From positions 1-64,000 of the forward strand of contig RHMC01000011.1 of NCBI GenBank assembly GCA_003719395.1: DNA of 64,000 bases, written 5' to 3'. The stretch comes from Streptomyces altiplanensis. GTDB lineage: Bacteria; Actinomycetota; Actinomycetes; Streptomycetales; Streptomycetaceae. The translations under genes were made by a program, and so were the position numbers. This document shows, in pieces, positions 36,579-44,859 of the stretch. Numbering within the stretch: position 1 is the first letter of the stretch; every line of letters starts with the position of its first letter. Under the pieces are notes generated by a model. The model had not been told where the DNA came from. It saw nothing but the letters and a program-made list of their open reading frames with translations, and searched no databases.

Positions 36579-37898
36579 ATGAGCAACCAGCAGCCGTATC
36601 CCTATGACGGACGCGACGGACGCGACGGACGCGACGGGCACCAGGAGCCGCACCCGTCCGCACAGGAGCCGTACACCCAGACGTGGGACGGACCGACCTG
36701 GGACACCCAGTACCAGCCGGTCCAGCAGCCGTACCGGCCGCAGGAGCAGTCCGCGGCCGGCACGGCGTATCCGGCGTACCCGGCCCACCCCTCGGACATC
36801 TCGGACCCGTCGCCCCGCAACGGCGCGTACGCGCGCCGCCCGAGGCCCCGGGTGCGTACGACCCGTACCCGCAGGCCCCGGGTGCGTACGACCCGTACCC
36901 GCAGGCCCCGGGTGAGTACGACCCGTACGCGCAGGGCCCGGTGGCGCACGGCCCGGCGGCCCCGGCATCCGGCGCGTACGGCTACCCGGCGGCGGCGTAC
37001 CGACCCCGCCCCGCGCCCGCGCCCGCGGCGGCCCCGGCTGCCGCGTCCCGCTCCACCGGCCACGCGGCGTACAGCGCGCCCACCACCCTGGGCAACGCAC
37101 GTCCCCGGGCTTCCGGTTCCGCTCGGACAGGGGAGGCCCCGCTCACCGCCTCCCAGCGCGCCCGCGCCGAGGGCCGGTCGCCGATCATCGCGCCCGGGAT
37201 GCAGCCGCCGCCCTGACCGCCGGGCTCTCGCTGCTGCTCGCCGCGCGGCGCCGTCGGCCCGTACGCCCTGCTCGTGCCGCTCGTGCTGCTCCAGGCCGTC
37301 ACCGCGGCCGGCTGGTTCCGGCTCAACGGCATGTGGCCCGCCCGCCAGGGCATCGCGCTCGCCTTCCTCGGCGGAGTCACCGCCGACATCGTGCTGCTGG
37401 CCGTCGGCGCCGAGCACGCGCCCGCCGCGATCATCGGCACGCTCGGCGTCTGGGTGCTGCTCGCGCTCGTCCTCCATCTGCGCAACCGCGCCCCCGCCGA
37501 CGAGCGGATGTACGGCCTGACGGCCACCGTCACCTCGGCCGCCCTCGCGGTACTCGCCGCGGGTCACCTCGCGGCGGCCCCCGAGGCCGTGACCGTCGGC
37601 GGCGTGGCCGTCGCCGTCGCCGCACTGGCCCGCCGCGCTGCCGCTGTCCCGGCGTCGCGTCGGTCGTCGTCGCGCTGCTCGCCGCCACACCGGCGCCGGG
37701 GGTCGCGGCCGCGGGACGACGGACGTGGGCGCCGGGGGCGCTCTGCTCGGGCTCGCGGCCGGGGTGTGCGCGCTGATCGGCCTGCGCGTGGCCAGCTACG
37801 ACTACCCGTCCCGCTTCGTCCACATGACGGCCGGAGTGGCCCTGCCCCTGACCGCCGCGGCCCCCGCTGTGTATCTGATCGGCCGGATCATCACCTGA
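36579..37898 (+). CDS. Tyr/Pro-repeat membrane protein (at least five frameshifts)
   Basis: About 440 residues after repair. The N-terminal ~200 residues are cytoplasmic and low-complexity: GRDGRDGRDG, then Gln/Tyr/Pro-rich sequence and three copies of a ten-residue unit (APGAYDPYPQ). The C-terminal half has about six to eight membrane helices, such as LLVPLVLLQAVTAAGWFRLN, IALAFLGGVTADIVLLAVG and MTAGVALPLTAAAPAVYLIG. Breaks are near 36836, 37213, 37247, 37656 and 37715, each one base; the restored frame ends GRIIT at 37898. ATG 36579 follows the MoaD-like gene by 10 bases with GGAGG upstream. The function is unknown. Similar proteins are common, uncharacterised integral membrane proteins of Streptomyces. 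Confidence 0.7.
36841..36930 (+). repeat. Three 30-base repeats encoding a Tyr/Pro decapeptide
   Basis: Three head-to-tail 30-base units beginning GCAGGCCCCGGGTGCGTACG (first unit with CGAG at its start, third with two changes). They encode Gln-Ala-Pro-Gly-Ala-Tyr-Asp-Pro-Tyr-Pro. They belong to the cytoplasmic tail of the membrane protein. Confidence 0.9.
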
Positions 37899-37968
37899 TC
37901 CTTACGCTACCTGGCGGTAGGCTCGTGATCGTCAAGGCGGGCCGGTCGACTCGGGGGATCCGTAAACA

Positions 37969-38667
37969 ATGCGTGCGCTGCGAATACTGCTGGTCGTCGC
38001 CGTGATCCTCGGCGGCATCTTCGTCGCCCTGGACCGCCTGGCGGTCAACATGGCCGAGTCCGAGGTCGCGAAGCGCCTCCAGAGCCGGCAGGGCCTGACC
38101 GGCACGGCAGACGTGTCCATCAAGGGATTTCCCTTCCTGACGCAGGTCGCCGCCAAGCGGTTCGACCAGGTCGACGTCACCCTCAGGGACATCGAGGCGA
38201 GCACCGCAGGCCACCGGCTCCGGATCAGCGAGATGACCGCCGAGCTCCACGACGTGAGGGTGCGGGGCAGCGTCACCGGCTTCGCCGGCGCGACGGCGGA
38301 TCGCGCCACCGGTGGGGCCCTCATCTCGTACGCGGACCTGTCGGAGGCCGCCGAGGACGACATTTCCCTCTCCTACGGCGGCAACGGCAAGGTGAAGGTC
38401 ACCGGCTCCGTCGACGTCCTCGGCCGCAAGATCACACGCAGTGTGCTGTCCAGCGTGAGCCTGGCCGACGGCGACACCATCCGGGTGCGGGCGGACGAGG
38501 TGCCCGGCGAGGGCGTCCCCGGGCTGGAGGGGATGATCCGCGAGAGGACCGACTTCGAGCGGCAGGTCAGCGGGCTGCCCGAGGGCATGGAACTCGAAAA
38601 GGCCGAAGCGACGAAGGGCGGGGCGAAGATCTCCGTCACCGGCACGGACGTGGCCCTCGCCGGATAG
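37969..38667 (+). CDS. DUF2993 (LmeA-like) membrane-anchored lipid-binding protein
   Basis: 232 residues, ATG 37969. An N-terminal helix (LRILLVVAVILGGIFVALDR) anchors or exports a domain with IKGFPFLTQVAAKRFDQVDV, typical of DUF2993. The family includes mycobacterial LmeA, a periplasmic phospholipid-binding protein involved in lipoglycan assembly, and has a BPI-like tubular fold. The last part repeats beta strands (VTGSVDVLGRKITRSVLS). It is separated from the upstream membrane-protein gene by 70 bases and from the leader-peptide gene by 164. The frame is intact. Confidence 0.88.
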   Translation: MRALRILLVVAVILGGIFVALDRLAVNMAESEVAKRLQSRQGLTGTADVSIKGFPFLTQVAAKRFDQVDVTLRDIEASTAGHRLRISEMTAELHDVRVRGSVTGFAGATADRATGGALISYADLSEAAEDDISLSYGGNGKVKVTGSVDVLGRKITRSVLSSVSLADGDTIRVRADEVPGEGVPGLEGMIRERTDFERQVSGLPEGMELEKAEATKGGAKISVTGTDVALAG

Positions 38668-38794
38668 TGAGACACCCGCGTCCGCCCCTCAGGAAGCGGG
38701 CGGGCGCGGGCCCTGCGACCGCCTGGAACGGCGGCCCCGCACCCTCTCCCCGTCTCATGTCGCGGACGATACCGTCTCACCATCCGACACGCCG

Positions 38795-38824
38795 GTGACA
38801 TGCCGGTCGTGACGTCCCTACGAT
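38795..38824 (+). promoter_or_regulatory. Promoter of the sulfur operon
   Basis: GTGACA at 38795-38800 and TACGAT at 38819-38824, with an 18-base spacer, form a housekeeping-type promoter. The -10 ends seven bases before the leader-peptide ATG, so that peptide is probably translated from a leaderless transcript. Confidence 0.6.
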
Positions 38825-38831
38825 CGGTCCC

Positions 38832-38915
38832 ATGCAGCAGCGACAGGCGGACCTCACGAAGCGGCGGGCAGTAGACCTGTGCCGCGTCGCCGCCATGCTC
38901 TGTCGCACTGTCTGA
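38832..38915 (+). CDS. Cysteine-containing leader peptide of the sulfur operon
   Basis: A 27-residue peptide, MQQRQADLTKRRAVDLCRVA and then a second Cys near its end. It matches the actinobacterial 'putative leader peptide' class that carries LTKRRAVDLCRVA and precedes sulfur-assimilation genes. In that class, ribosome behaviour at the Cys codons is thought to report cysteine-tRNA supply to the downstream genes. Here it starts seven bases from the -10 hexamer and is followed by a ~180-base spacer and then the thiosulfate sulfurtransferase gene. The peptide itself probably has no other function. The assignment is by sequence and position. Confidence 0.85.
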   Translation: MQQRQADLTKRRAVDLCRVAAMLCRTV

Positions 38916-39093
38916 GCGGGTTCTGGCCGGAACAGCCTCCGGCGCCCGCCTTCCCCGGCCCTCCGACCGACCGACCGAACGAACCGGCGACGTCGAAGTC
39001 GGGGCCGTCCCGTGCCGCCGTACGCCGTCCCGTTCCGCGTACCCGCACACCCCCTCGCGCACAACCGCCGCACCTGCCCCGGAGGAGAACAGC

Positions 39094-39933
39094 ATGAGCC
39101 GCAGCGATGTCCTGGTAGACGCAGACTGGGTCGAGGCCCACATCGACGACCCGAAGGTCGCCATCGTCGAGGTCGACGAAGACACCTCGGCGTACGAGAA
39201 GAACCACATCCGCAACGCGATCCGCATCGACTGGACCAAGGACCTCCAGGACCCGGTCCGCCGCGACTTCGTCGACCAGGCCGGCTTCGAGAAGCTCCTC
39301 TCGGAGAAGGGCATCGCGAACGACACCACGGTCGTCCTCTACGGCGGCAACAACAACTGGTTCGCGTCGTACGCCTTCTGGTACTTCAAGCTCTACGGCC
39401 ACCAGGACGTCCGCCTCCTCGACGGCGGCCGCAAGAAGTGGGAGCTCGACTCCCGCGACCTGGTCGCCGAGGTCCCCGAGCGCCCGGCCACGCAGTACAA
39501 GGCCAAGCCGCAGGACACCTCGATCCGCGCCTTCCGCGACGACGTCGTGGCCGCGATCAACAACCAGAACCTCGTCGACGTGCGCTCGCCCGACGAGTTC
39601 AGCGGCAAGCTGCTCGCCCCGGCCCACCTCCCGCAGGAGCAGTCGCAGCGCCCGGGCCACGTCCCGTCCGCCCGCAACATCCCGTGGTCGAAGAACGCCA
39701 ACGACGACGGCACCTTCAAGTCCGACGAAGAGCTCAAGGCCCTGTACGAGGCCGAGCAGGTCGACCTGGCCAAGGACACCATCGCGTACTGCCGCATCGG
39801 TGAGCGCTCGGCCCTGACCTGGTTCGTCCTGCACGAGCTGCTCGGTGTCGACAACGTCAAGAACTACGACGGCTCGTGGACCGAGTACGGCTCGCTGGTC
39901 GGCGTGCCGATCGAGCTCGGCGCCAGCAAGTAA
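39094..39933 (+). CDS. cysA: Thiosulfate sulfurtransferase (two-domain rhodanese)
   Basis: 279 residues, ATG 39094 preceded by GGAGGAG. Two rhodanese domains: the inactive N-terminal one (residues ~10-130, LVDADWVEAHIDDPKVAIVE) and the catalytic one (~155-275) with VDVRSPDEFSGKLLAP and the active Cys in IAYCRIGERSALTW. It transfers sulfane sulfur from thiosulfate to an acceptor such as a thiol or cyanide. The CRIGERS loop is typical of the actinobacterial CysA2/SseA group. It is followed after 35 bases by a DUF1416 gene, a constant partner in actinobacteria. The frame is intact. Confidence 0.95.
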   Translation: MSRSDVLVDADWVEAHIDDPKVAIVEVDEDTSAYEKNHIRNAIRIDWTKDLQDPVRRDFVDQAGFEKLLSEKGIANDTTVVLYGGNNNWFASYAFWYFKLYGHQDVRLLDGGRKKWELDSRDLVAEVPERPATQYKAKPQDTSIRAFRDDVVAAINNQNLVDVRSPDEFSGKLLAPAHLPQEQSQRPGHVPSARNIPWSKNANDDGTFKSDEELKALYEAEQVDLAKDTIAYCRIGERSALTWFVLHELLGVDNVKNYDGSWTEYGSLVGVPIELGASK

Positions 39934-39968
39934 CCCCTCTCGCCCGCGACGTGAAGGACGGATTCAAC

Positions 39969-40256
39969 ATGTGTGGAGCAAAGGCCGGCGGCCCCGACGC
40001 CTCGACCATCAAGCCCGGTGAGACCACCATCCAGGGCAGCGTGACCCGCGACGGCGAGCCCGTCACCGGTTACGTCCGACTCCTGGACTCGACCGGCGAG
40101 TTCACCGCCGAGGTCCCGACCTCGGCCACGGGCCAGTTCCGCTTCTACGCGGCCGAGGGCACGTGGACCGTCCGCGCGCTGGTCCCGGGCGGCACGGCCG
40201 ACCGTACGGTCGTCGCCCGGACGGGCGGTCTCGCGGAGGTCGCGATCGCCGTCTGA
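39969..40256 (+). CDS. DUF1416 protein, partner of the sulfurtransferase
   Basis: 95 residues, ATG 39969 behind AAGGACGG. It starts MCGAKAGGPDASTIKPGETT, with a conserved Cys at position 2, and continues as a small beta-sandwich (GSVTRDGEPVTGYVRLLDS, VPTSATGQFRFYAAEG). DUF1416 genes follow the rhodanese gene in nearly all actinobacteria, which suggests that it acts with the enzyme, perhaps as sulfur acceptor through Cys2. This role is an inference. The frame is intact. Confidence 0.92.
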   Translation: MCGAKAGGPDASTIKPGETTIQGSVTRDGEPVTGYVRLLDSTGEFTAEVPTSATGQFRFYAAEGTWTVRALVPGGTADRTVVARTGGLAEVAIAV

Positions 40257-40279
40257 CGAGGCGCTTTCTCACTGGCCGG

Positions 40280-40330
40280 AGGGCCGCACCCCAGGGGGTT
40301 GGACGCTTGCCTGGACCGGGTGCGGCCCTT
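40280..40330 (+). terminator. Probable terminator after DUF1416
   Basis: AGGGCCGCACCC and GGGTGCGGCCCT pair perfectly over 12 bases around a 26-base loop, 24 bases after the stop, with only TT beyond. It is a moderate terminator, just before the next same-strand gene. Confidence 0.6.
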
Positions 40331-40348
40331 CGGTCGTACCGTGGAGGT

Positions 40349-40609
40349 ATGTACGCGCGGCGCCGTCACGCCTATTTCCTGCTGATGGGCGGATGCATCG
40401 TCCTCTTCGTCTCCGCCTGGGCCCTCGTGCGGCTGTGGTCCGTGCCGGTGGCCGTGGGGATGTGCTTCGTCGCCATGGTCATTCCGCCGGTCGCGGCGGT
40501 GGTCGCCAACCGGCGGGGGCCGGAGGACCGCTGGTGGGACGATCCGTCCGGGGACCCGACGTCCGACGACTGGTGGGACGAGCTGGACGGCAAGAAGCAC
40601 CGCCGGTGA
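40349..40609 (+). CDS. DUF3099 small membrane protein
   Basis: 86 residues, ATG 40349 with GGAGG close upstream (GTGGAGGTATG). Two membrane helices (YFLLMGGCIVLFVSAWALV and VAVGMCFVAMVIPPVAAVVA) and an acidic, Trp-rich C-terminal tail (DRWWDDPSGDPTSDDWWDE) are diagnostic for DUF3099 of actinobacteria. The function is unknown. It follows the sulfur genes with a likely terminator between. The frame is intact. Confidence 0.88.
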   Translation: MYARRRHAYFLLMGGCIVLFVSAWALVRLWSVPVAVGMCFVAMVIPPVAAVVANRRGPEDRWWDDPSGDPTSDDWWDELDGKKHRR

Positions 40610-40629
40610 GCGCTCAGTAGGCGTCGGTA

Positions 40630-40993
40630 TCAGTAGACGAGGGACTGGACGCCGTCCGCCATGACCTCGCTGACGAAGACCTGGGCGCCCGCGATCCGTA
40701 CGCCCTCGATCACGTCCTTCTCGGTGATCTCGCGCCGCGCCGCGCACTGCGTGCACAGCGTGATCCGTCCCGCCGCCGTGATCGACTCGATCAGGTCCGG
40801 CAGCGCTCGCCGCGTGCGGCAGCTCGAACTCCGCCGCGCGCCCCGGCAGCGCGAACCACGAGGACTCGCCGGTCAGCCAGAGCGAGACCTCGACCCCGCT
40901 GGCCACGGCCACCGCCGCCACCGTGAATGCCTGCGAACACCGCTCGGGGGCATCGGCCCCGGCGGTCACCTTGATCACGAGCTTCTTCGCCAT
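40630..40993 (-). CDS. DsrE-family sulfur-relay-like protein (frameshifted)
   Basis: About 120 residues, ATG 40993 (MAKKLVIKVTAGADAPERCS). The fold is DsrE/DsrF-like: VEVSLWLTGESSWFALP, then LPDLIESITAAGRITLCTQC with two Cys that may carry sulfur, and a C-terminal VFVSEVMADGVQSLVY. One extra A near 40807 breaks the frame in the middle (ELPHAA to LPDLIES). It lies convergent to the sulfur genes and probably shares their pathway. The stop is at 40630. Confidence 0.85.
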
Positions 40994-41095
40994 GCCCGAA
41001 CTGTAATCCGCCGCCGCACAACCGCCGCCCCTCGCTGGTCTGTAGTGCGCCGCAGGTAATGGAACCTGCGCCTCAGGTCTCGTGGGGGGACCCCC

Positions 41096-41996
41096 TTGGA
41101 AGCTCAGCGAACCGTTCCTGAACAGCAGGAACCGGAACAGTCGGCTGTTCCGGCGGAGGGCGACAGCCCTGTACGCGGCGTCCGCACGCGCGGGCGTACG
41201 TCCCTGGTCGTCGCCGCCGCCGAGGTGCTGGGCATCGTCGGCGGGAGCGCCGTCGGCTACACGGTCCAGGCCGAGCGGCCGCCGACGCCGCTGCCCGCGC
41301 TGGCGCAGGACGGTCTGGCGTACCCGGCGAAGCCCCTGCCCGAGGGCAAGGAGCCGGAGCCGCTGTCCGCCAGGGACGACCGTCGCGTCAGGACGGACGG
41401 CGACCTGCGCAAACTGCTCGTGCCGAAGCCCGCCGGGGCGCGTGACGCGGAGATGTCCGGCCCGGAGGACGGCTGGAAGGAGATCGGGCCGTACGCCCTT
41501 GCCGGCCGGCGCCACGCAGGACAAGGAGCTCGACGGCGGCTGGGTGGCCTCCGAGCGGTTCACGGAGGTGTACGAGAAGGACAGGCGGAGCGAGCTGGGG
41601 TTCGCGCTGTCCGACTACGCCGTACGCCATGTCGCCGCGCGCGGCTGGACCATGCCGGACGGCACCGCGTCCCGGGTCTACCTGCTCCGGTTCAACTCGG
41701 TCGGCATCGCCGAGCGCTTCAGGAACCACGTGCTCGCCGTCGGCATGGACAGCGGCGTACCGCTCGCCGGGTCGCCCACCCTGGAGCTCGACCCCGACTG
41801 GGCGAGCTCGGGCCTGGTCGAGAACACCATGGCGTACCTCTTCACCGAGGAGAAGCCGTACGACGGCGGGCAGGACCGGCTGGCCCACGTCCAGGCCGGC
41901 GACACGATCGCGCTGCTCACGCACTCCAGGAAGGGCGGCGCCCCCGGGGTGCCCTTCCACCAGTCGGTGATTCTCCAGAACCAGCTGCTCGGCTGA
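41096..41996 (+). CDS. Conserved membrane-anchored hypothetical protein (frameshifted)
   Basis: About 299 residues, TTG start at 41096 (MEAQRTVPEQQEPEQSAVPA) behind a purine-rich GTGGGGGGA. One helix (LVVAAAEVLGIVGGSAVGYT) anchors an external domain with DGGWVASERFTEVYEKDRRS, LSDYAVRHVAARGWTMPDG and VYLLRFNSVGIAERFRNHV. One extra T near 41503 breaks the frame in YALPAGATQDKELD. I recognise it only as a protein conserved in Streptomyces at this place. It is the first of a same-strand row with the small membrane protein and nitrobindin genes. Confidence 0.7.
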
Positions 41997-42081
41997 AGCC
42001 CCGGGACGGCCGTGCCGGGGCCCGCCGACTAAGCTGGGGCCCGGCCCCGTACCGCCCACCGCTCGTGCAAGGAGCACCCCC

Positions 42082-42183
42082 GTGCTGACGATTTTCTTCG
42101 AAGCCCTGCTGGTTCTGGTCTGCGTCGGTGTTCTGGCCTTCGCCGGTCTGACCGTGAAGAAGCTCTACCAGGGTCAGCGCTAA
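42082..42183 (+). CDS. 33-residue conserved membrane peptide
   Basis: GTG 42082, with AAGGAG ten bases upstream, encodes MLTIFFEALLVLVCVGVLAF and a basic tail ending KKLYQGQR. One membrane helix, with positive charges inside. The good ribosome-binding site, the codon bias and my recollection of identical short proteins in other Streptomyces support it as real. The function is unknown. It precedes the nitrobindin gene by 35 bases. Confidence 0.75.
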   Translation: MLTIFFEALLVLVCVGVLAFAGLTVKKLYQGQR

Positions 42184-42218
42184 CCCACCCCTCCCCTCAC
42201 AGATCGCCTGAGCAGCTC

Positions 42219-42782
42219 ATGATCGAGATCCCGTCCGACCTCCACCCGGACCTCGTCCCCCTCGTCTTCCTCCTCGGAAACTGGGAAGGCGCGGGTGTCT
42301 TCGACTTCCCCGGTGACGAGAAGGCCAATTTCGGCCAGGAAGTCACCTTCTCCCACGACGGCCGGGACTTCCTCGAGTACGTCTCGCGCACCTGGGTGCT
42401 CGACAGCGAGGGCAAGAAGGTCCGCCCGCTGGAGAGCGAGACCGGCTACTGGCGCATCGACAAGGACCGCAAGGTCGAGGTCGTCATGATCCGCGACCAG
42501 GGCGTCGTCGAGATCTGGTACGGCGAACTGGCGGACCAGAAGCCGCAGATCGACCTGGTGACGGACGCCGTGGCGCGTACCGCCGCCTCGGGTCCGTACA
42601 CCGGCGGCAAGCGTCTCTACGGCTACGTCAAGAGCGACCTGATGTGGGTCGGCGAGAAGGCGACCCCGGACGTCGAGCTGCGCCCCTACATGTCGGCGCA
42701 CCTGAAGAAGGTCGTCGACCCGAGGGAGTGGGCGAAGGACCTCAAGGACCTGCCCGACGACGGAATCGCCTTCTTCAAGTAG
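42219..42782 (+). CDS. Nitrobindin (FABP-like heme-binding beta-barrel)
   Basis: 187 residues, ATG 42219. The nitrobindin signature GNWEGAG is at residues 20-26, and the heme-ligand His lies in LRPYMSAHLKKVVDP near the C-terminus. Barrel strands such as GQEVTFSHDGRDFLEYVSR and VEVVMIRDQGVVEIWYG fill the middle. The protein is expected to bind ferric heme and nitric oxide or to isomerise peroxynitrite. It stands directly upstream of nur in the same orientation. The frame is intact. Confidence 0.92.
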   Translation: MIEIPSDLHPDLVPLVFLLGNWEGAGVFDFPGDEKANFGQEVTFSHDGRDFLEYVSRTWVLDSEGKKVRPLESETGYWRIDKDRKVEVVMIRDQGVVEIWYGELADQKPQIDLVTDAVARTAASGPYTGGKRLYGYVKSDLMWVGEKATPDVELRPYMSAHLKKVVDPREWAKDLKDLPDDGIAFFK

Positions 42783-42828
42783 GCCGTACGCACCTTCGGT
42801 CGCTCGCCGCGCTGCCTACACTGGGCAC

Positions 42829-43266
42829 GTGGTGAGCACCGACTGGAAAAGCGACCTGCGGCAGCGCGGCTACCGGCTGACGCCCCAGCGCCAGCTCGTC
42901 CTGGAGGCCGTGGACGCCCTGGAACACGCGACGCCCGACGACATCCTCGTCGAGGTGCGCAAAACCGCGTCCGGCGTGAACATCTCCACGGTGTACCGGA
43001 CCCTGGAGCTCCTGGAGGAGCTGGGGCTGGTCAGCCACGCCCATCTGGGGCACGGAGCCCCGACGTACCACCTGGCGGACCGCCACCACCACATCCACCT
43101 GGTGTGCCGCGACTGTACGAACGTGATCGAGGCCGACGTCGGGATCGCCGCCGACTTCACCGCCAAACTGCGCGAGACGTTCGGCTTCGAGACGGACATG
43201 AAGCACTTCGCGATCTTCGGGCGTTGTGAGAAGTGCGCCGCACAGGCTTCACCTGCCGAGTCGTAG
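42829..43266 (+). CDS. nur: Nickel-responsive Fur-family regulator Nur
   Basis: 145 residues, GTG 42829. The Fur fold is complete: a winged helix with GYRLTPQRQLVLEAVDALEH and SGVNISTVYRTLELLEELG, then a dimer domain with two Cys pairs (CRDC and CEKC) of the structural site. Counting from this start, His70, His72 and His126 fall exactly where the Ni site of S. coelicolor Nur has its ligands. His33, His86, His88 and His90 match its M-site. Nur represses nickel uptake and the iron superoxide dismutase gene when nickel is plentiful and supports the nickel enzyme SodN. The frame is intact. Confidence 0.93.
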   Translation: MVSTDWKSDLRQRGYRLTPQRQLVLEAVDALEHATPDDILVEVRKTASGVNISTVYRTLELLEELGLVSHAHLGHGAPTYHLADRHHHIHLVCRDCTNVIEADVGIAADFTAKLRETFGFETDMKHFAIFGRCEKCAAQASPAES

Positions 43267-43275
43267 GCTGGCCGC

Positions 43276-44256
43276 ATGCTGCGACACTCACCGACCAGCC
43301 CCTTGTTGTCCCTGCCCGGCGCCGTCCCCGCCGAAGGGCGTGACGAAGGCGTCGCCGCGCACTACGGAGACCTGTTCCGCGAGCAGCGCGCGCTCGCCGG
43401 CGGCACCGGTTTCGTCGACCTGTCCCACCGGGGCGTCGTCACCGTCACCGGGGACGACCGGCTGAGCTGGCTGCACCTCCTGCTCACGCAGCACGTCAGC
43501 GAGCTCCCGGCCGGCCGGGCCACCGAGGCGCTGATCCTCACCGCGCACGGCCACGTCGAGCACGCGATGTACCTCGTCGACGACGGCGAGACGGTGTGGA
43601 TGCACGTCGAGCCGGGCACGCAGGGCGATCTCCTCGCGTACCTGGAGTCGATGAAGTTCTTCTACCGGGTGGAGACCGCCGACCGCACCGAGGACTTCGC
43701 GGTCGTCCACCTCCCGGCCGGATCCATCGCCGACGTGCCCGGGGGAGCGGCCGTACGGGAGACGCCGCACGGCCGGGACCTCTTCCTGCCGCGGGGTGAG
43801 CTGGAGGCGTACGCCGGGGCCCACGGTCCGGCGGCCGGCATCCTGGCGTACGAGGCCCTGCGCGTCGAGGCGCACCGGCCCCGGCTGGGCTTCGAGACCG
43901 ACCACCGCACCATCCCGCACGAGCTGGGCTGGATCGGCAGCGCCGTACACCTCCAGAAGGGCTGCTACCGGGGTCAGGAGACCGTCGCCCGGGTCCAGAA
44001 CCTGGGGAAGCCGCCGCGGCGCCTGGTCTTCCTGCACCTGGACGGCAGCGAGGTCCTCCTGCCGCCGCCCGGTACGCCGGTGCGGCTCGCGGCGGACGGC
44101 GAGGAGGGCCGTCAGCTCGGCTTCGTCACCACTTCGGCCCGCCACCACGAGCTGGGGCCGATCGCCCTCGCGCTGGTCAAGCGCAACGTGCCGGTGGACG
44201 CGGAGCTGATGGCGGGGGACACGGCCGCGGCGCAGGAAGTCGTCGTGGAGCCGTAG
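43276..44256 (+). CDS. YgfZ/GcvT-like folate-binding iron-sulfur maintenance protein
   Basis: 326 residues, ATG 43276, nine bases after the nur stop. The family signature KGCYRGQE lies near residue 232 (LQKGCYRGQETVARVQNLGK), with its Cys. The N-terminal half has the GcvT fold (VTGDDRLSWLHLLLTQHVSE, LILTAHGHVEHAMYLVDDG). YgfZ proteins use folate to support repair or assembly of certain Fe-S enzymes. Being next to nur suggests co-expression in metal homeostasis. The frame is intact. Confidence 0.92.
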   Translation: MLRHSPTSPLLSLPGAVPAEGRDEGVAAHYGDLFREQRALAGGTGFVDLSHRGVVTVTGDDRLSWLHLLLTQHVSELPAGRATEALILTAHGHVEHAMYLVDDGETVWMHVEPGTQGDLLAYLESMKFFYRVETADRTEDFAVVHLPAGSIADVPGGAAVRETPHGRDLFLPRGELEAYAGAHGPAAGILAYEALRVEAHRPRLGFETDHRTIPHELGWIGSAVHLQKGCYRGQETVARVQNLGKPPRRLVFLHLDGSEVLLPPPGTPVRLAADGEEGRQLGFVTTSARHHELGPIALALVKRNVPVDAELMAGDTAAAQEVVVEP

Positions 44257-44317
44257 CGGCAGCCGTAGCGGTCCTTCTCCGCCTCGGGGCCGCCGCCCCG
44301 GACCGTCCCGGGCCGCC

Positions 44318-44743
44318 TCAGACCTCGATCAGCACCGTGAACGGGCCGTCGTTCGTGAGCGAGACCCGCATCTCCGCTCCGAACCGGCCCGTCTCCACGC
44401 GAGCGCCCAGGGCGCGGAGCTGCGCCACGACCTCGTCGACCAGGGGTTCGGCGACGTCGCCGGGGGCCGCGGCGTTCCAGGTCGGGCGGCGGCCCTTGCG
44501 GGCGTCCCCGTAGAGGGTGAACTGTGAGACGACCAGAAGCGGCGCATTCACGTCGGAGCAGGATTTCTCGCCCGCGAGGATCCGGACCGACCACAGCTTC
44601 CGGGCGAGCTGTGCGGCCTTGTCCGCCGTGTCCTCGTGGGTGACTCCCACCAGCACACACAGCCCTTCGCCGACGATCTCGCCGACCGTCTGCCCCGCCA
44701 CGACGACGCTCGCGCCGTCCACCCTCTGCACCACTGCACGCAT
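44318..44743 (-). CDS. dtd: D-aminoacyl-tRNA deacylase
   Basis: 141 residues, ATG 44743 ([15 protein letters not shown]). Signature motifs are [15 protein letters not shown] and the C-terminal cross-subunit Gly-cisPro motif [11 protein letters not shown]. The enzyme hydrolyses D-amino acids, and mischarged glycine, from tRNA to protect translation. It stands alone, divergent from rsiG. The length is typical of Dtd, and the frame is intact. Confidence 0.96.
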   Translation of the reverse strand: MRAVVQRVDGASVVVAGQTVGEIVGEGLCVLVGVTHEDTADKAAQLARKLWSVRILAGEKSCSDVNAPLLVVSQFTLYGDARKGRRPTWNAAAPGDVAEPLVDEVVAQLRALGARVETGRFGAEMRVSLTNDGPFTVLIEV

Positions 44744-44859
44744 GTGGACCAACCTATCGGGGGCCGAACGGGCGTAGAGCACCTGCAGGGTGGCAGTCAG
44801 GAGTGGCACGATGCACGGAGGCGGTGCGCGCCGCACCGGTCGAGGGGACGGAACACTTC

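Noticed and set aside
36841..36930. Possible CRISPR-like repeat array
   Set aside because: The 30-base units have no spacers and are in frame with a coding sequence.
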